DNA of 64,000 nt. It comes from Sphagnum compactum (lineage: Eukaryota > Bryophyta > Sphagnopsida > Sphagnales). This document shows, piece after piece, positions 50,711-62,499 of this stretch (within the stretch, counting starts at the first letter, position 1; the number at the start of each line of letters is the position of its first letter). The notes beneath the pieces were generated by a model, which made no database searches, was not told the origin of the DNA, and was given only the letters and a program-made list of their open reading frames with translations. The DNA lies in NCBI GenBank assembly GCA_965153455.1, contig OZ234494.1:23064001-23128000 (forward strand), written 5' to 3'. A program made the position numbers and the translations under genes.

Positions 50711-51624
50711 AATGAAAATTTGACAAAAAAGAAATGGAGCCAAAACACTTGTTGTTGTCCCATGGGACTCATTTGCCATCTTGCGAGTTGTTGTCTTCAG
50801 TTCATTCTTAGGCATCATTGTTTTTTTTTAGGGTGAACTTTTGCACCTATGACTACAAAAAATAAAATTGGAAGAATTTTAGAATTTGGTTTAATTTTTA
50901 AAATTGCAATTTTTTTTTTTGAAAATTTCACTGAACTTTAGAAACCAAAAAATTGGGGGAAAAAAAAACCCAGCTCCTAACTATGTTTTACTTACATTTT
51001 AAAGACGGGTTGCCAAAAAAAGAACAAAAGTTAGTAGGTACTTAGTTGCATGATCTCTTTCCCTTTTTATTCTTTTCACCCTTCGTGCTATTTGCTTGGA
51101 ATGGGGTTAAAAGGCCTTGCACTAATTTGCTCTTCTGAAGGGAGATGATGTGCACACTGCATTTCACAATAGGTACCACTCCCAAACATGAACAACAAGC
51201 AAAATAAAAAAGGGTACTAGGGAGTAAATTATGTTGTTTGTCAAACAATTTGAACTCATGCTGAAGTTTAATGAATCCCATGCAATTTCTTCATTTTTTA
51301 TGTTTAAGATTAAAAAATTGGCTAATTTTCCAACAAATTAGCAAAAATTAAAACTCAATTTATTTTTTCCAAAAGCTTCCCCATTCTTTTTTGGTCAAAA
51401 ATGCAACAAAAGTTGTCAGGGGAAAAAAAATGATGTACAAAAATGACATAATTTCAGAAATTTTTTTGGGAAAAAACTCAACCGTTGCAAAAGTTTAATG
51501 AATCCTACAAAAAGATGGATTGTGCTTCAAGAGAAATGCGAAAAAACCATGTGCATAAAATCAAATGGGTGATGTGAAAAATAAAATTGAACCCACCATA
51601 AGGTCTAATCGAGGTTTTTTCCTC

Positions 51625-51830
51625 TTTTTTTTTTCAATTCTGTGATGCAGCCAAACTGGCAATAATTCATAAAAAGATTTAGCCAAATTTGGCTATAGAG
51701 TAGCTATGAAAGTTTTTAAAAAAAAAAGAATTCTTTAATATTTGGGGCTACTTGTTTGAATCTCTTTGTAGAAATCTGGTTAATTAGGGTCAATTTTTTC
51801 ACAAAAGTCCTTTGCATATAAGTGGTTTTG
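51625..51830. repeat. Dispersed repeat shared with 21713-21950
   Basis: Second copy of the TTAGCCAAATTTGGC-containing repeat, same orientation as the first. It is followed by a region (52,250-52,520) with further scattered words of this kind (GGCTAAA, ATAGCCAAAA), suggesting more diverged pieces. Confidence 0.6.
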
Positions 51831-52019
51831 TCTTCCTTCTTTTTTTCAATTTTTTGATGTTTCATCTGAAGCGAGAGCATCCCAAGAGAGATTTAGCAAT
51901 AAATGATCACAAGTTGTTAGAACACGTCTAAGCAATAAAAGAACTGCTAAAACTTGCTATGAGACAAAAATCTAAGTGGAAATGTGGACAAAAAATTCAA
52001 AAACATTGTTTTTAGAAAA

Positions 52020-52047
52020 TTGGCGAAACGTCTCGCCAAAAAAAGGA

Positions 52048-52080
<33 letters not shown>

Positions 52081-52086
52081 TATATT
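52020..52086. repeat. Short hairpin followed by (AT)n(AC)n microsatellite
   Basis: TTGGCGAAACGTCTCGCCAA (52020-52039) is an inverted repeat with 7-base arms and a 6-base loop. It is followed within ten bases by about 23 bases of AT and 10 bases of AC. Confidence 0.75.
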
Positions 52087-52999
52087 TGTGTGAAATTTCG
52101 CCCAAAAAAACACATTAGCCTACTTCTCCCAGTCCAACCAAAAAAAATAGTAAGAACAAAAAAGGGTGGCAAAAAGGTGAAAGCCTGGCAGGCGGAAACA
52201 CCAAAAAGGTGGCCTGCGAGCGTGGATTAACTAACTCAGCCTTTTTGAAAAAGAAAATACACGCAGTCTATATATTCTGGCTAAATGTAGCGAATTGGCT
52301 AAAACTTATTTCAAGATGGCTAAATAATAGTATGTGCTTTTTTTGGTTCTCTAGTTGCCAAATTTCTATCTTTTAAAAAAATATCGTCATATTTCTCTTG
52401 TGGGTTCTCTCATATAGCCAAAAATGTTAGAGATTCTTAAAAAAATTCTCTTTCATCTCCTGTGTGTAATCAAAAATTGGCTAAACTGTAATATGGCTGA
52501 TCGCCAGTTCAGTTACATCACCAATATAATATATTTTTAAAAAAATTATTATTAAGAAAAATAAAAATAAAAATAAACCTTTGTGCATGATTTTTTTTTG
52601 TTTCAAATTTCAGATGTTGCATCATTGGCGGCTAGAGTCCCAAGAGCCCTATTTAGCATTAAATGGCGACAGGGTTTAGAACCTGCAGAAACAGTGAAAA
52701 AAAAACCTGCTTACCAAACTAAAAGAAGAGGAGTAAAAATGTGACCAAAAGTTTTTGTAAAAAATCCAAAAACAAAAAATTCTTGAAAAATTTGGCCCTT
52801 TTTCCTGTAAAAATGGGAATATTACAACAGAAAATTCGATTTCAATATATATATATTTCTCATTTTTGGCGAAAACTCGCACAAGAAAAAAAGAAAAGAC
52901 CCGTGGGACCTGAAGAGGTAGGCTACATATTTCGCGAATTAATTAATTAATTAATTGATTAATTATGCGGCTTTTTTTTGGGTGCGAAAAAGAAACATA

Positions 53000-53597
53000 T
53001 TATTAAAAAAAGGAAAACCCAAAGTGGACCAAATTAAAGAGGGCTCGAATTCACGAACCGGTTCAGAGTCTCAAATTATGCCAGAGCCGTCGTCCACGTC
53101 GCGAACGTGGGCGACGGGCGCGCGATCAGCGCGCGCGAGAGAGCGGCCCTGGGTCCCACCACCGCCTCCTTCTCTGCTCTCGTCTCGGCTCCTCTCCTCT
53201 CTCTCTCTCTGCGCGGGTAGGCGGTCGGTCCCGCCCTGCCCCCGGGGCTGCTGCACAAGGCACAAGCAAGCAGGACATTAGGTGCACGCCACCTGCTACA
53301 GCTCCTCTTCCCTCCTGGTGGAGTGCGCACTTCCGGACAGAGCCAAATAGCACTCGTGATTTGTGCTCCGCACAACGTCGCTGGCTGGTCCCAGCCTTGT
53401 GTCGGAGCTTTTTGCAACGCGAATTGCAGTTGTCGCCCGGCCTGGAACGGACAAAAGACGAGGAAAAAAAAACAGAGACGAGACCCAGACAGAGACTAGA
53501 GTACTTCCCTAGTAAGTCGGGAGTTTCTGTTGTAGTGGGGAAGAGGTGGGCTTGTGGAGTGTCGGGTGGGGGTTCGGGAGGAGTGATTGTTTTTATT
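53000..53597 (+). promoter_or_regulatory. bHLH promoter and 5' leader region
   Basis: GC content rises sharply at about 53,080, after a (TTAA)n tract at 52938-52963. The block holds a CT run near 53193-53210 and is CpG-dense to the start codon. This is the pattern of a plant core promoter and long leader. The frame of the coding sequence stays open upstream of the ATG for about 240 bases but has no ATG in it. Confidence 0.5.
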
Positions 53598-56499
53598 ATG
53601 GGGGCGGGTCGGGGTGGAGTGGGGTTAGGTGGTCAGTCGTCGACGACGAGCATTGCGCCGCAGCAGCAGCAGCAACAGCAGCAGAGGAGTTTGCATTTCG
53701 AGGCGCAGCAAACCCCAGTGATGGACGAGTTTCTTGAGGATATGTTTGCCATGCCCTGGGACTACAATGCCGGGCAGGGAGCCATGGTGATGGAGAGGGC
53801 GGGAACGGGCGCGGCGATGGCGGGTGTAGAGGCCGCCAGTAACATCAACCACAACAGCAACATCGGCGGTAGTAGTAGTCTGGCGGCAGCGGCGCAACAG
53901 CAGCAGAAGATGTTCAGCATGCCACTGATCCAACAACAGCCACGGCTCTTGAACAACAACAACAACGGCAGCGGAACTCTGAGTGGCGTCAACCAAGCTC
54001 AGCTGGTCTCCAGTCAAGTATCTCAGCTGTCCAGCCAGCAGCAGCAGCAAGGTAAGGAGTTTGAAAGCTCCAGAATTCTTGTGATTCTGTTTCCTGCTTC
54101 TCGCGGAAGAAGCTCTGTGACCTTGTTCTTCCAGGGTTGTTCCTTGTCTTCAGGCTGCAGATGCTGGACAATTGGCTTACTGAGTTTCACAGTGTAGAGG
54201 AAGAAAGTAGACCAGGGAGCTTGCCATGGATGTTTGAAATTATACTTGAAAAACTGGCCATGGCTGCTCTCACTATGTTGGCTGCAAGGAAGGAAGGAAG
54301 GAAGGAAGCTATGATCAAGAACAGCAGCATGCACAACAAGCTCAGCAAATTTTTTTCCTGACTCTAAGAGAGCATGGTGGTGGGATTTCCAGCAGGTAAG
54401 GAAATGCGGAGTGAGGTCTGTGGCATGGAGGGAGTTTCTGTGGCAACACAAGAGCCTGGATCTGGCAGCAGTACAGGTTTGCAGATGAATAATGCAGCAG
54501 GGCTGCAGCAGCAGCAGGGTGGTTCACTCACTGGATCTGCCTCAGTGGGGAGCAGTGGTAGTGAGGACTCAGGTGGGCAACTAGGGCGAGGTGACCATTC
54601 TCCCCCTCCTCCCACAGCTCTCACCTGGCAACAACAACAACCACCGTATGTTGGGGTTGTGCCTCCTCCCCTGCCCATGTCCCTTGCACAGGCCAAGGTG
54701 GAGAATATCCTGGGCCGAGGAGAATTCAACTCTAACAATGCACAAATGCTGGGGAAAAGATTCAGAGAGGATGAAGAAGGACTTTTGCATGAGAATCATT
54801 CTGGGATCACTGTAAGACCTGCAGAATTTCATGAACCAGCTTTGCAATCCTGGTTGGTCAAAACGGGCTCAATGCTATTCTGTGCAGATTTTCATGTAAT
54901 TTATGGTGGGAAGCTAAGAAATGTTGTGGTGCTTCTTTGTGGCAGGGAAGTGGACCTACATCAGCTCCCTCAGGTCAGGGATTTCCAGGATCGTCACAAC
55001 AGGGACTGCCAACGGTTGGTGTCAGACCCCGTGTCCGAGCACGGCGTGGTCAAGCCACTGATCCACATAGTATTGCAGAGCGGGTAACCAACCATTTCGT
55101 GTGCTTACTGTTGCAGTCTGGTTTATTCTGGTCCTTCAATTGGGTTTCAAACAAAGCTGGCTTTTGCAGTAGTACATGTGTCCTCTTGTTGATGCTGATC
55201 TCCTACAGAAAGCCTCTGGTTCTCATCAATTGTGATTCATAATTGCAGCTTCGGAGAGAGCGTATTGCAGAGCGCATGAAAGCCTTGCAAGAGCTTGTGC
55301 CAAACTCCAACAAGGTACTGTACGACTTGCTTGTACATCTCCAGTTGGAGGTCACTCCATTGTGTGTCAGCATGATGTTCAGCTAGACTCTGAGCATCTC
55401 AAACTCATATGTTTTAAATCAGTGATGATTCTTATGCTTGCTCAAGATTGAAGATCTTTGTAGCTGAACATTTCCAATTTGTCTGTCTTGTAATGCAGAC
55501 AGACAAAGCTTCAATGCTAGATGAAATCATTGACTATGTCAAGTTTCTACAACTCCAAGTGAAGGTGAACATGGCTCTGCTTGCCAGAAGAACTCTCTTA
55601 CCATCATTAGTGCATGTTATTTTGTCCCTCCTGTGAGAACCAGTCTTACACTAGTTTGATGGATTGGGAGTCATGTTTGCATATGACATGCTTTGCCCAG
55701 TAATTGTGCAGAGAAGGTGCGACTGGTGTTTTGGTATCTGAGTTCTGTGAAGAGGCATGATTAATCTTTGTCCTTGTTGAGCAGATCCTCAGCATGAGTC
55801 GGCTAGGAGGTGCAGGTGCTGTAGCTTCAACTGCCTCAGATCATCCTGCTGAGGTACTAACTACTTTCTGTCAAGAGTGCAACTGCTATTATGTGGCCAT
55901 GTGCTTGTGGAATTGTGAACTTCATAGCTGGACTAAGGATCTCTCTATGTTGTATATTTGAGCATCTCCTCAGAATGAGGTTCAGTCAACATGGTGTGAA
56001 CTGTGTATGGTCAGAGATACTATGTACAAATAAATACTGGGTTTGATGTCAACCTGTTGTTTACTGAACTCAAGTCTTTACATGCACTGTACAGGGTTCA
56101 AATACTGCAGCAGCAACAATATCACGTAGTTTGGGCACACCTACTCCTGTCCAAGATGGAATTGCATTGACCGAAAGGCAAGTGACACGGTTGATGGAGG
56201 ATGACATGGGGTCAGCCATGCAGTATTTACAAAGCAAGGGATTGTGCCTTATGCCCATTGCACTTGCCACCGCAATATCAACTACCAACTCTCGGGGATC
56301 ACATACAGCTACAGTTGGAGCAGGAGACAGACAGAAGACAACCGCTGCTGGTAGCAATGGAGGGCTTGCCACAGATGGACTTGTCAGTGAACACTCATCG
56401 AAGGACAACAATAGAGAGGTTGAGTCAACAAATGGAACAACTTCTATGGCTATTGCCAAAGCACCTAAAGGTGAAGGGAAGCCCAGTGATGGGCCTTAA
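53598..56499 (+). CDS. bHLH transcription factor, LRL/UNE12 group, seven exons, 537 aa
   Basis: Nuclear DNA-binding regulator of bHLH subfamily XI (LOTUS ROOTHAIRLESS1-LIKE, UNE12), which in other plants controls root-hair, rhizoid and related tip-growing cells. Exons: 53598-54051, 54396-54811, 54946-55083, 55249-55314, 55499-55564, 55785-55853, 56095-56499; 538 codons with every join in frame. The bHLH domain is at about residues 325-386: [57 protein letters not shown], then [14 protein letters not shown]331, E335 and R339 form the E-box-reading H-E-R set. The C-terminal [20 protein letters not shown] and [14 protein letters not shown] are diagnostic of the group. N-terminally there is a polyglutamine run (residues 22-29) and an acidic [15 protein letters not shown] patch (42-56). 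MGAGRGG is the first ATG; M42 is an alternative start. Confidence 0.93.
54387..54396 (+). other. NAGNAG tandem splice acceptor at bHLH exon 2
   Basis: The acceptor reads TTTCCAGCAG. Use of either AG keeps the frame and changes the product by one residue (with or without an inserted alanine) at the exon 1-2 junction. Both forms may be made. Confidence 0.6.
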
Positions 56500-57200
56500 G
56501 GGTGAACCGGATGCTATCTACAGCCTTTCTGTATTAGTCAGGTATCCTTCATGACACTGTTGTGATCCTGCAAAATAAAATCTTGGAAGAGTTTTGCAAC
56601 TTTTGTATGTCCAAGGTGCTTGATTACCTGTTTAATTTTTGTGTGAACAGAACTTTTGTGCAAAAGTCAAAGTCTATTGATGGACGTTGCAATTGTGTTT
56701 GTCTGCAACTGATTTGCAGATACACTTCCAGGATTTTGGTGGTAACCAAAGAGTGAATGGAGGTGGCTAACCGGAACCTCACCACGGTGAAACTTCACCC
56801 CTTACCCCCCTGTGTTGAGCTTGCTGCTGTACATGTTGCTGTTACATTTGTGCCTCCGTTGGTTTGCAATTCTGGAGTCCATCATCAGGTTAATGAATGT
56901 GATGGTGAGGATGTGCAGGGTGGAGCCAAATGTAAGGAGGGTGCAAGTGTGGCAGTGTTGAAGGAAATGCCAAACATGGGCAGCATCACCACACTCTCCT
57001 AGGTGAAGCTTTTTGTGTATAGCAAGCTGGGGGTTTTCATAGAACACTGGACTTGGAACAATTGTCTCCACCTGCCTTTCATGCTGTATGTCTGTTTTTC
57101 ACTCTCCTATTTTCTGAGGAAGATGTTGATATCTAGGGAACTTATAAAGGGGGACTGAGATGGGGTGTTGTCAGTAGATGTCAAAAATGAGCTTTTGCAC
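56500..57200 (+). other. bHLH 3' UTR region with an 81-residue open frame
   Basis: AATAAA-type signals occur near 56574. A frame from the ATG at 56757 to 57002 is open for 81 codons and starts directly after an in-frame TGA. It has no motif I know, so I treat it as untranslated 3' sequence, though it could be an alternative 3' exon. Confidence 0.35.
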
Positions 57201-57599
57201 AATGCCTTAAATTCAAGACTACAATATGCATATTATATTACAAAGCCATGAAATTGCTGATGATTTGGGGTGTGCTCTGTGGTGCATTTTCAATTTTCCA
57301 AGAGCTTTGGCAGTTGTAACTTAGGGAGATTGCTATTGGAAGTGGATGATATATTATGCCTGATATCAGTACCTTTGCAAATCTTAGTGGATTGTGGCAA
57401 ATGTATTGAACTTTGTCGTGTACTCAAGACATCCACATATATGCTATATTCACACACAATCCTTTGTTTTAGGTGCTCAATTTCTGTTCCCATTTGGTAC
57501 CATATGTTCTATTTTCCAACCAAGAGAAATGATTGACCTAGTTTTTGGCTTAAACTTTCCAGAAGGAATAGAAAAACAAAACATGGCACGTGTCTCTCA

Positions 57600-57730
57600 A
57601 AACCGATTTTTCATATTATACTACTTACAAATAACATATGGCAAAAGACTTGCAACATGTCACATTTTTCTTGAAACCTAACTTTCACATTACAATACTT
57701 ACAAACAACAAATGGCAAAAGGCCTGCCAT
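57600..57730. repeat. Tandem duplication, about 75-base unit, in the convergent intergenic region
   Basis: CTTACAAA(T/C)AACA(T)A(A)ATGGCAAAAG followed by (A/G)CTTGC-type sequence appears near 57623 and again near 57698. It lies between the convergent bHLH and RING-CH genes. Confidence 0.6.
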
Positions 57731-57776
57731 ACGCATCTACCTTTGAATAATTGTGTACATTTGAATGTCTGAGCAC

Positions 57777-57940
57777 TTGATAGAAAAGGCAGCTTGGAAA
57801 TCTCCAGCTGGAACCAAAAATGAACTGGAAAAAGGCTTTCACAATAGGTGACGAAATTGCTCACTAGTTGATAGAAAAGGCAATTTGGACTTCTAGCTGG
57901 AACCAGAAATGAACTGGACAAAGGATTTCACAATAGGTTG
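57777..57940. repeat. Tandem duplication, about 91-base unit, covering the RING-CH stop codon
   Basis: TTGATAGAAAAGGCA starts near 57777 and again at 57868. Both copies continue through AGCTGGAACCA(A/G)AAATGAAC and TTTCACAATAGGT. The second copy contains the RING-CH stop codon (57928-57930), and the first carries the same TTCACAATAGG context downstream of it. Confidence 0.85.
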
Positions 57941-60900
57941 AGAGAACGGAGACGGTTTACATGCTCTGCAGCTAGAGTAGGTGGGACATAGTTGCCATGC
58001 AAATCTTCCACTATATACTCCTGCACACAGACCAAAATAGTGTTAGGTCTTGACAAACTTTACTTAATGTAACCTTACCTGTGCCATTCTGCTATTGCTC
58101 AAGATGTGATCACTCCTTTAATGCTCAAGTGTGGTCATTGCTTTTATCACCGGACACATCACAAGAGCAGATGCATGTTAGATGCAGGTTTGCACCTAGG
58201 ACTTCCACAATGAACTGGAATAGCCTAGTAACATGCACTAGATGAGAGACACTACAATGGCAAGTAAGGTGGGCATGAACCCCAACCACCAGATCACAGA
58301 AAATCTGATGAATGATTACCAAAATCAAGTGTCTCTTATACAAACCTTTGTGAGGATGTGCAATGATTACCAAATTCAAGTGTTTCCTATACAAACCTTG
58401 GTGAGGATGTGCTTCGTGAGAATGTGGTAATGGTTCTGCCAGATTCGCTGGATTGCCATCGTTGCAGCTAGCAGACAATAGAAGAACCCCAAAATAGCAA
58501 AAATGATGACAAACATAATCAGGAATACACCAAAAGCTTCCACGGACACAGGAAAACAATCCAATCCATAACATGGGAAGCTTCCTCCACACCCATCAAT
58601 ACATCCACCATGACGTCCTATTGACCAACAATGAATGAATATCCCAGCCACACCCATTACCACAAAGAACGCAAACACACCTGCAAAAGACATACCATAG
58701 AGGTTAGTCCTCTCTCCATCCTGTGCACGACATCACATTCTGTCCTTGTGACGATAACCGGCTTTTGGATTCCTTGAACATGTGCTAAAGGTTTTTGGAA
58801 AATTGAAGGATATCCATATTAAGTCTTCTCCTTCTGGGTATTTTCTTTGAGTAAGATCTCTGAACTGGTGGGAGACACCAGTTACCCTGTGCAACAGTCA
58901 CCTCTCTGATTTGCACATGTCTGCTACAGCCCCAGTGAATTTTTTGTAGAACAACAGTAGAAAGATACACCTTCTGTGTGCAACCAACTTCATGTTGTAA
59001 TCTATGATATGATGGTCTTCCCTCCCAGCATTGTAGTGGTTGCACATATACAATCGCTATTACATTGGACCTAGTGTGCACTCTAGGCTGCAGGGTCTAA
59101 GCACATACCAACACAGTAGTAGAAAGGAATAGGATGCTTTTTGATAATTTCACTCCAGGTACCATTGAACAGATCTCTGAGCCGCTCATTAAAGAGAAGG
59201 TATGTGATCCCCCCTAAAACTGATATTGCCTGCACAAGCAAAACTACATTATCTTACTGATCTTGATACGAACAGTGTCAAAAGAATGTGCATTCTATAG
59301 CAGAATCAGGAGACACAACTACAAGGTAATCCTAAAACCTGGACACTTGTGAAAATAAACCCAAAACCAGGATAGATGTGGAGGGAGAAAATGAATCCAT
59401 GGCAGAAGGGACTAAATTGGGTTGCCAAATTTTTCCCAAAACACACTGACATCATTTGGTTCCTATACTTCAGATGACTTGAGACCCAGTAACTCCAACA
59501 TAACTGGGAAGAGTACATTGTGGGTAAAATCTAGCAAGTATTGAGCACTTTAACAGAGAATTATTTGCAATAGCACATAAGCCAAGATGAAAAAGTGTGC
59601 TGATTTTGGACATCAGCTACTCAAATTGATAGTGGGTATTGATGGCACCTGCCATGGCAATCCAAACCAAGATAGGTATGAGTGGCTTTTACGTACTGTT
59701 TGGAGAACAAGAAATACAAGAAAAATGTCCCGTGTCACAAAAAATTTGAACTTGAGTTGCCTCCAAGAGTAATCTTCAGGAAGTTCTGGTCGCAGATGAA
59801 ATTGTGCTTTACATGTAGTGCAGTGCGAAAATGCAAAACCCTCCTGCATAAAAAAATCAGCCAACCTCCCAAATGTTTTAACAGAGTTTCTGTCACCACA
59901 GATAGGGGATTAATGAAGAAAATTCATAAACTTTGCTTGACATAATGACAGTTGTCACCCTTTCATACCACCTATTGTCCACTAAACCGGGACAACCACA
60001 TTGTTAATACACAAAAGGACAAGCCTCAATCCAAATGGCAGCCAACAAGCAAAAGATGTATGAGACTAGTTACCAAATATGCATGAAAGTTTACACAGAG
60101 AGAGTTGAGAGTACCAGAAATGTGCATGCATAATGCACTCAGCCATGGCAAGTAATGTGCAGACAGGTGAAAAAATCTGCAAAGGACTACAAACATAAAA
60201 TACCTACCTATTCACCTGATCATCCCCTAACCAAATTGTTCATTTTCCTGGTTACCTACACACACCTGGGTTTGCTGCAAAGAGGAAGCACCACGCATGC
60301 ACTGGCACCTACAGATGTCTGAACTCAAAACTAAATGAAAGCCTGCCAGCGGACTAATGGCTTGACAGTGGCACAAAACAAAAAAATGAGGGAAGAAGAC
60401 GTCAGAAACAGGTAGAATCATGCATCAATATAATTTACCTTCACAGAGCGCCAATGGTCAAGGCAATCACGATGCACAAATTGATTAGTACCTTTGCACA
60501 TGCATGGCGCTATCAATTCATCCCCTGCCACACCACTAAAGATTCCAAATTAGCTCCACACCCTTAAAAAAAAGAAAGCCCTTGAACCATAGAGGCCAAC
60601 AAGCAAGAACAATCTCTCTCACTAGTCCAAAGAAAGGGGCAGACAGAAAAATAAACACCAAGTCTTTTCTTTTCATATATTCAAGCTGATGAAAAATCTG
60701 GTTTCAGGAAGATTTTAAACTGCAGACACACCTGGAGTTAGGGATTCAGATTCCAGGCAAATCCGGCAACAGGCAGCCCCTGATCCTTCCTCAAGCTCAT
60801 CATGATTTCCTTCATCATCAAAGCATCTCCCTTGATCCTCCTCCACTTGCAAAATCTCAGGAGGACTCAGAAGCGGAAGTGTATCAAAGTGCTCAATCTG

Positions 60901-60954
60901 ATCTGCTGTTTTCCTTGTCTTTGCTGTAACCACATCTGAAGTCCTTCCCTTCAT
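57928..60954 (-). CDS. RING-CH (MARCH-like) membrane E3 ubiquitin ligase, six exons, 317 aa
   Basis: Membrane-anchored ubiquitin ligase with a C4HC3 RING-variant domain. Exons: 60954-60732, 60524-60439, 59843-59697, 59229-59109, 58680-58397, 58020-57928; 318 codons, all joins in frame. The zinc ligands are C63, C66, C82, C84, H92, C95, C111 and C114 (CCRICLES, PCMCKGTNQFVHRDCLDHWR, HCTTCKAQF). Three hydrophobic segments follow, at about residues 138-170, 193-210 and 245-270, then QRIWQNHYHILTK and EYIVEDLHGNYVPP at the C-terminus, as in the plant At1g11020/At5g60580-like group. The protein should sit in an endomembrane with the RING domain in the cytosol. A leader splice acceptor (TTTTTCGCAG) lies four bases upstream of the ATG, so the start follows a leader intron. 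The gene is convergent with the bHLH gene; stop codons are 1.4 kb apart. Confidence 0.93.
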
Positions 60955-61890
60955 TGATCTGCGAAAAAGCCTACCACCTTCGTATCATGGAGGTTCTGCC
61001 ATTTGCAGGGTTTAGGATAGATTTCCAATCTGTTTTCCAATCCTCGCACTCATAACAGATCTGTAGTGGTGGAAAATGCTAAGGTCCGGTAAACGTTGCT
61101 GTGTTCAAAGATCGAATCCAGTGCCTTCAGAATGAACACCATATTTTCTCATGTATTATTGTTTCTGAATACTACTGGCGGGTAAGAAGGACACACCAAT
61201 TGGCCACCAAAATCTCATTTCTGAACAGAATGTTCTTCTTCTGCTTCTGCCTGAAACTCTCCTTTCTGTGAAATCTTGTCACAAAATGCAACACAAAATT
61301 GTGTTGTCTGAAAAGAAATGCCTAACATATATAGGAAGACGAAGAAACTTTACCTTAAAGCGCGTCTCCCCTCCTTTTCTCGTCTTCCTTCCTCTTGGTT
61401 TTGGAGTGTCAAATCTTTCTCAAGCTTTCTCCTCTTGGTGACAGAATTGGCTTGGTCAGAGCGAGAGCTTCGGGGGAGAGAAGATGAAGAAAAAACACAC
61501 ACTTACAAGAACGAATTTCCGTGATCTGCAAGAACTGGCGGAAAACATCACAACAGGGGGAAGAAGACCTGAGAAATTGAAGCCCCCTGTGGTCATTTCT
61601 TTGATGAATTACATGAAAAAAAAACGCTGCGATTTGGAGCGAGTGAAGTCGCCGTAAGGGAGCTTCTCTGCAGCGGGAGAAAACAGTATTAAGAAAAATG
61701 ACTGTGGGAGAAAATTGCGCCACACGAAACACACGAGAAAGTCTTCCGGTGCACAGTGCACAGGAAGAGCTCCGACAGACAGACAAGGGAGCGAGGGGGA
61801 GAAGACGACTGTTCCGCACAGAATGACGGGTTTCACTTCCGGGCGGAATCATGTCGCATGGAATCTGTCAGGTCTGCTCAGAATGACAGG
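60955..61890 (-). promoter_or_regulatory. RING-CH 5' leader, leader intron and promoter region
   Basis: Between the acceptor at about 60959 and 61,890 the DNA becomes CpG-rich (about 61,330-61,850). This is consistent with a non-coding first exon and promoter on the minus strand. Frames of 75-147 residues open on the minus strand here have no recognisable motif and probably reflect the composition. Confidence 0.45.
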
Positions 61891-61989
61891 CTAGTTATTA
61901 TACTACTGCTATAATCTATACCTAGAATTGTTGAGTGAGGGTTGGTTGAGGGACCAAAGTGAAAGCAAAGCCTAAATGGGGGAGTGGGG

Positions 61990-62495
61990 GTCAAAGCCAC
62001 TTTGGAGGCTTTTTTATGAAGCTACTTTTAGGGAGTTTGTTAAGCCTATTTTCGGGCTTTTAAATAAAGCCATTTTTGGGACTTTAGTTTAAGCCCAATT
62101 GTGGGCATTTAAAAATTTTATAAAGCCATTTTTGGGACAAAGCCACATTTGGGGGCTTTGTGATGAAGCTACTTTTGGGGAGTTTGTTTAAGCCTCTTTT
62201 GGGGGATTTTCAATAAAGCCATTTTTTGGACTTTATTAAAACCCAAATTGGGGGCATTTAAAAAATTTATGAAGCCATTTTTGGGGCTTTGTTTTAAGTG
62301 CCACTTGGGGACTTTGTTTGAAGCCCACTCTTTTGGGGGGTCTACAGGGGGGTGGGGCTTTTGATGAGGCCTTTTTCCAGGACTTTGATAAAGGGCCACT
62401 TTTGGGGACCTTGTTAACTCCACTTTCTGGTTTTTTTTTTATGAAGCCTTTTTTCTCAGGAATTTGATAAGGCCATTTTTGGGGGTTTTTCAATT
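61990..62495. repeat. Nested tandem array, short 30-base words in a 147-base unit
   Basis: AAAGCCA(C/T)TTTTGGG-type words repeat throughout, with T, G and short A runs. A longer unit starting ATGAAGCTACTTTT(A/G)GGGAG begins at 62016 and again at 62163. Frames open on the minus strand (PPK/KPQKW-like) are products of the repeat, not genes. Confidence 0.85.
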
Positions 62496-62499
62496 TTCC

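Larger units (their letters stand above)
41200..53000. other. AT-rich spacer between PTPA and the bHLH gene
   Basis: Apart from the hAT-like remnant, the two 5S-like segments and the small repeats listed separately, I see no gene. It contains a C run near 41211-41230, a 45-base direct duplication (CAACCTGCTAAGTAATT at 41721 and 41766), GTAGGTA-rich low complexity at 44,010-44,340, and an (AT)n(AC)n microsatellite at 52048-52080. Many short frames are open only because of the base bias. Confidence 0.5.

Noticed and set aside
53361-53597. Open frame extending the bHLH upstream
   Set aside because: It has no ATG before 53598 and lies in a GC-rich leader; family N-termini do not support it.
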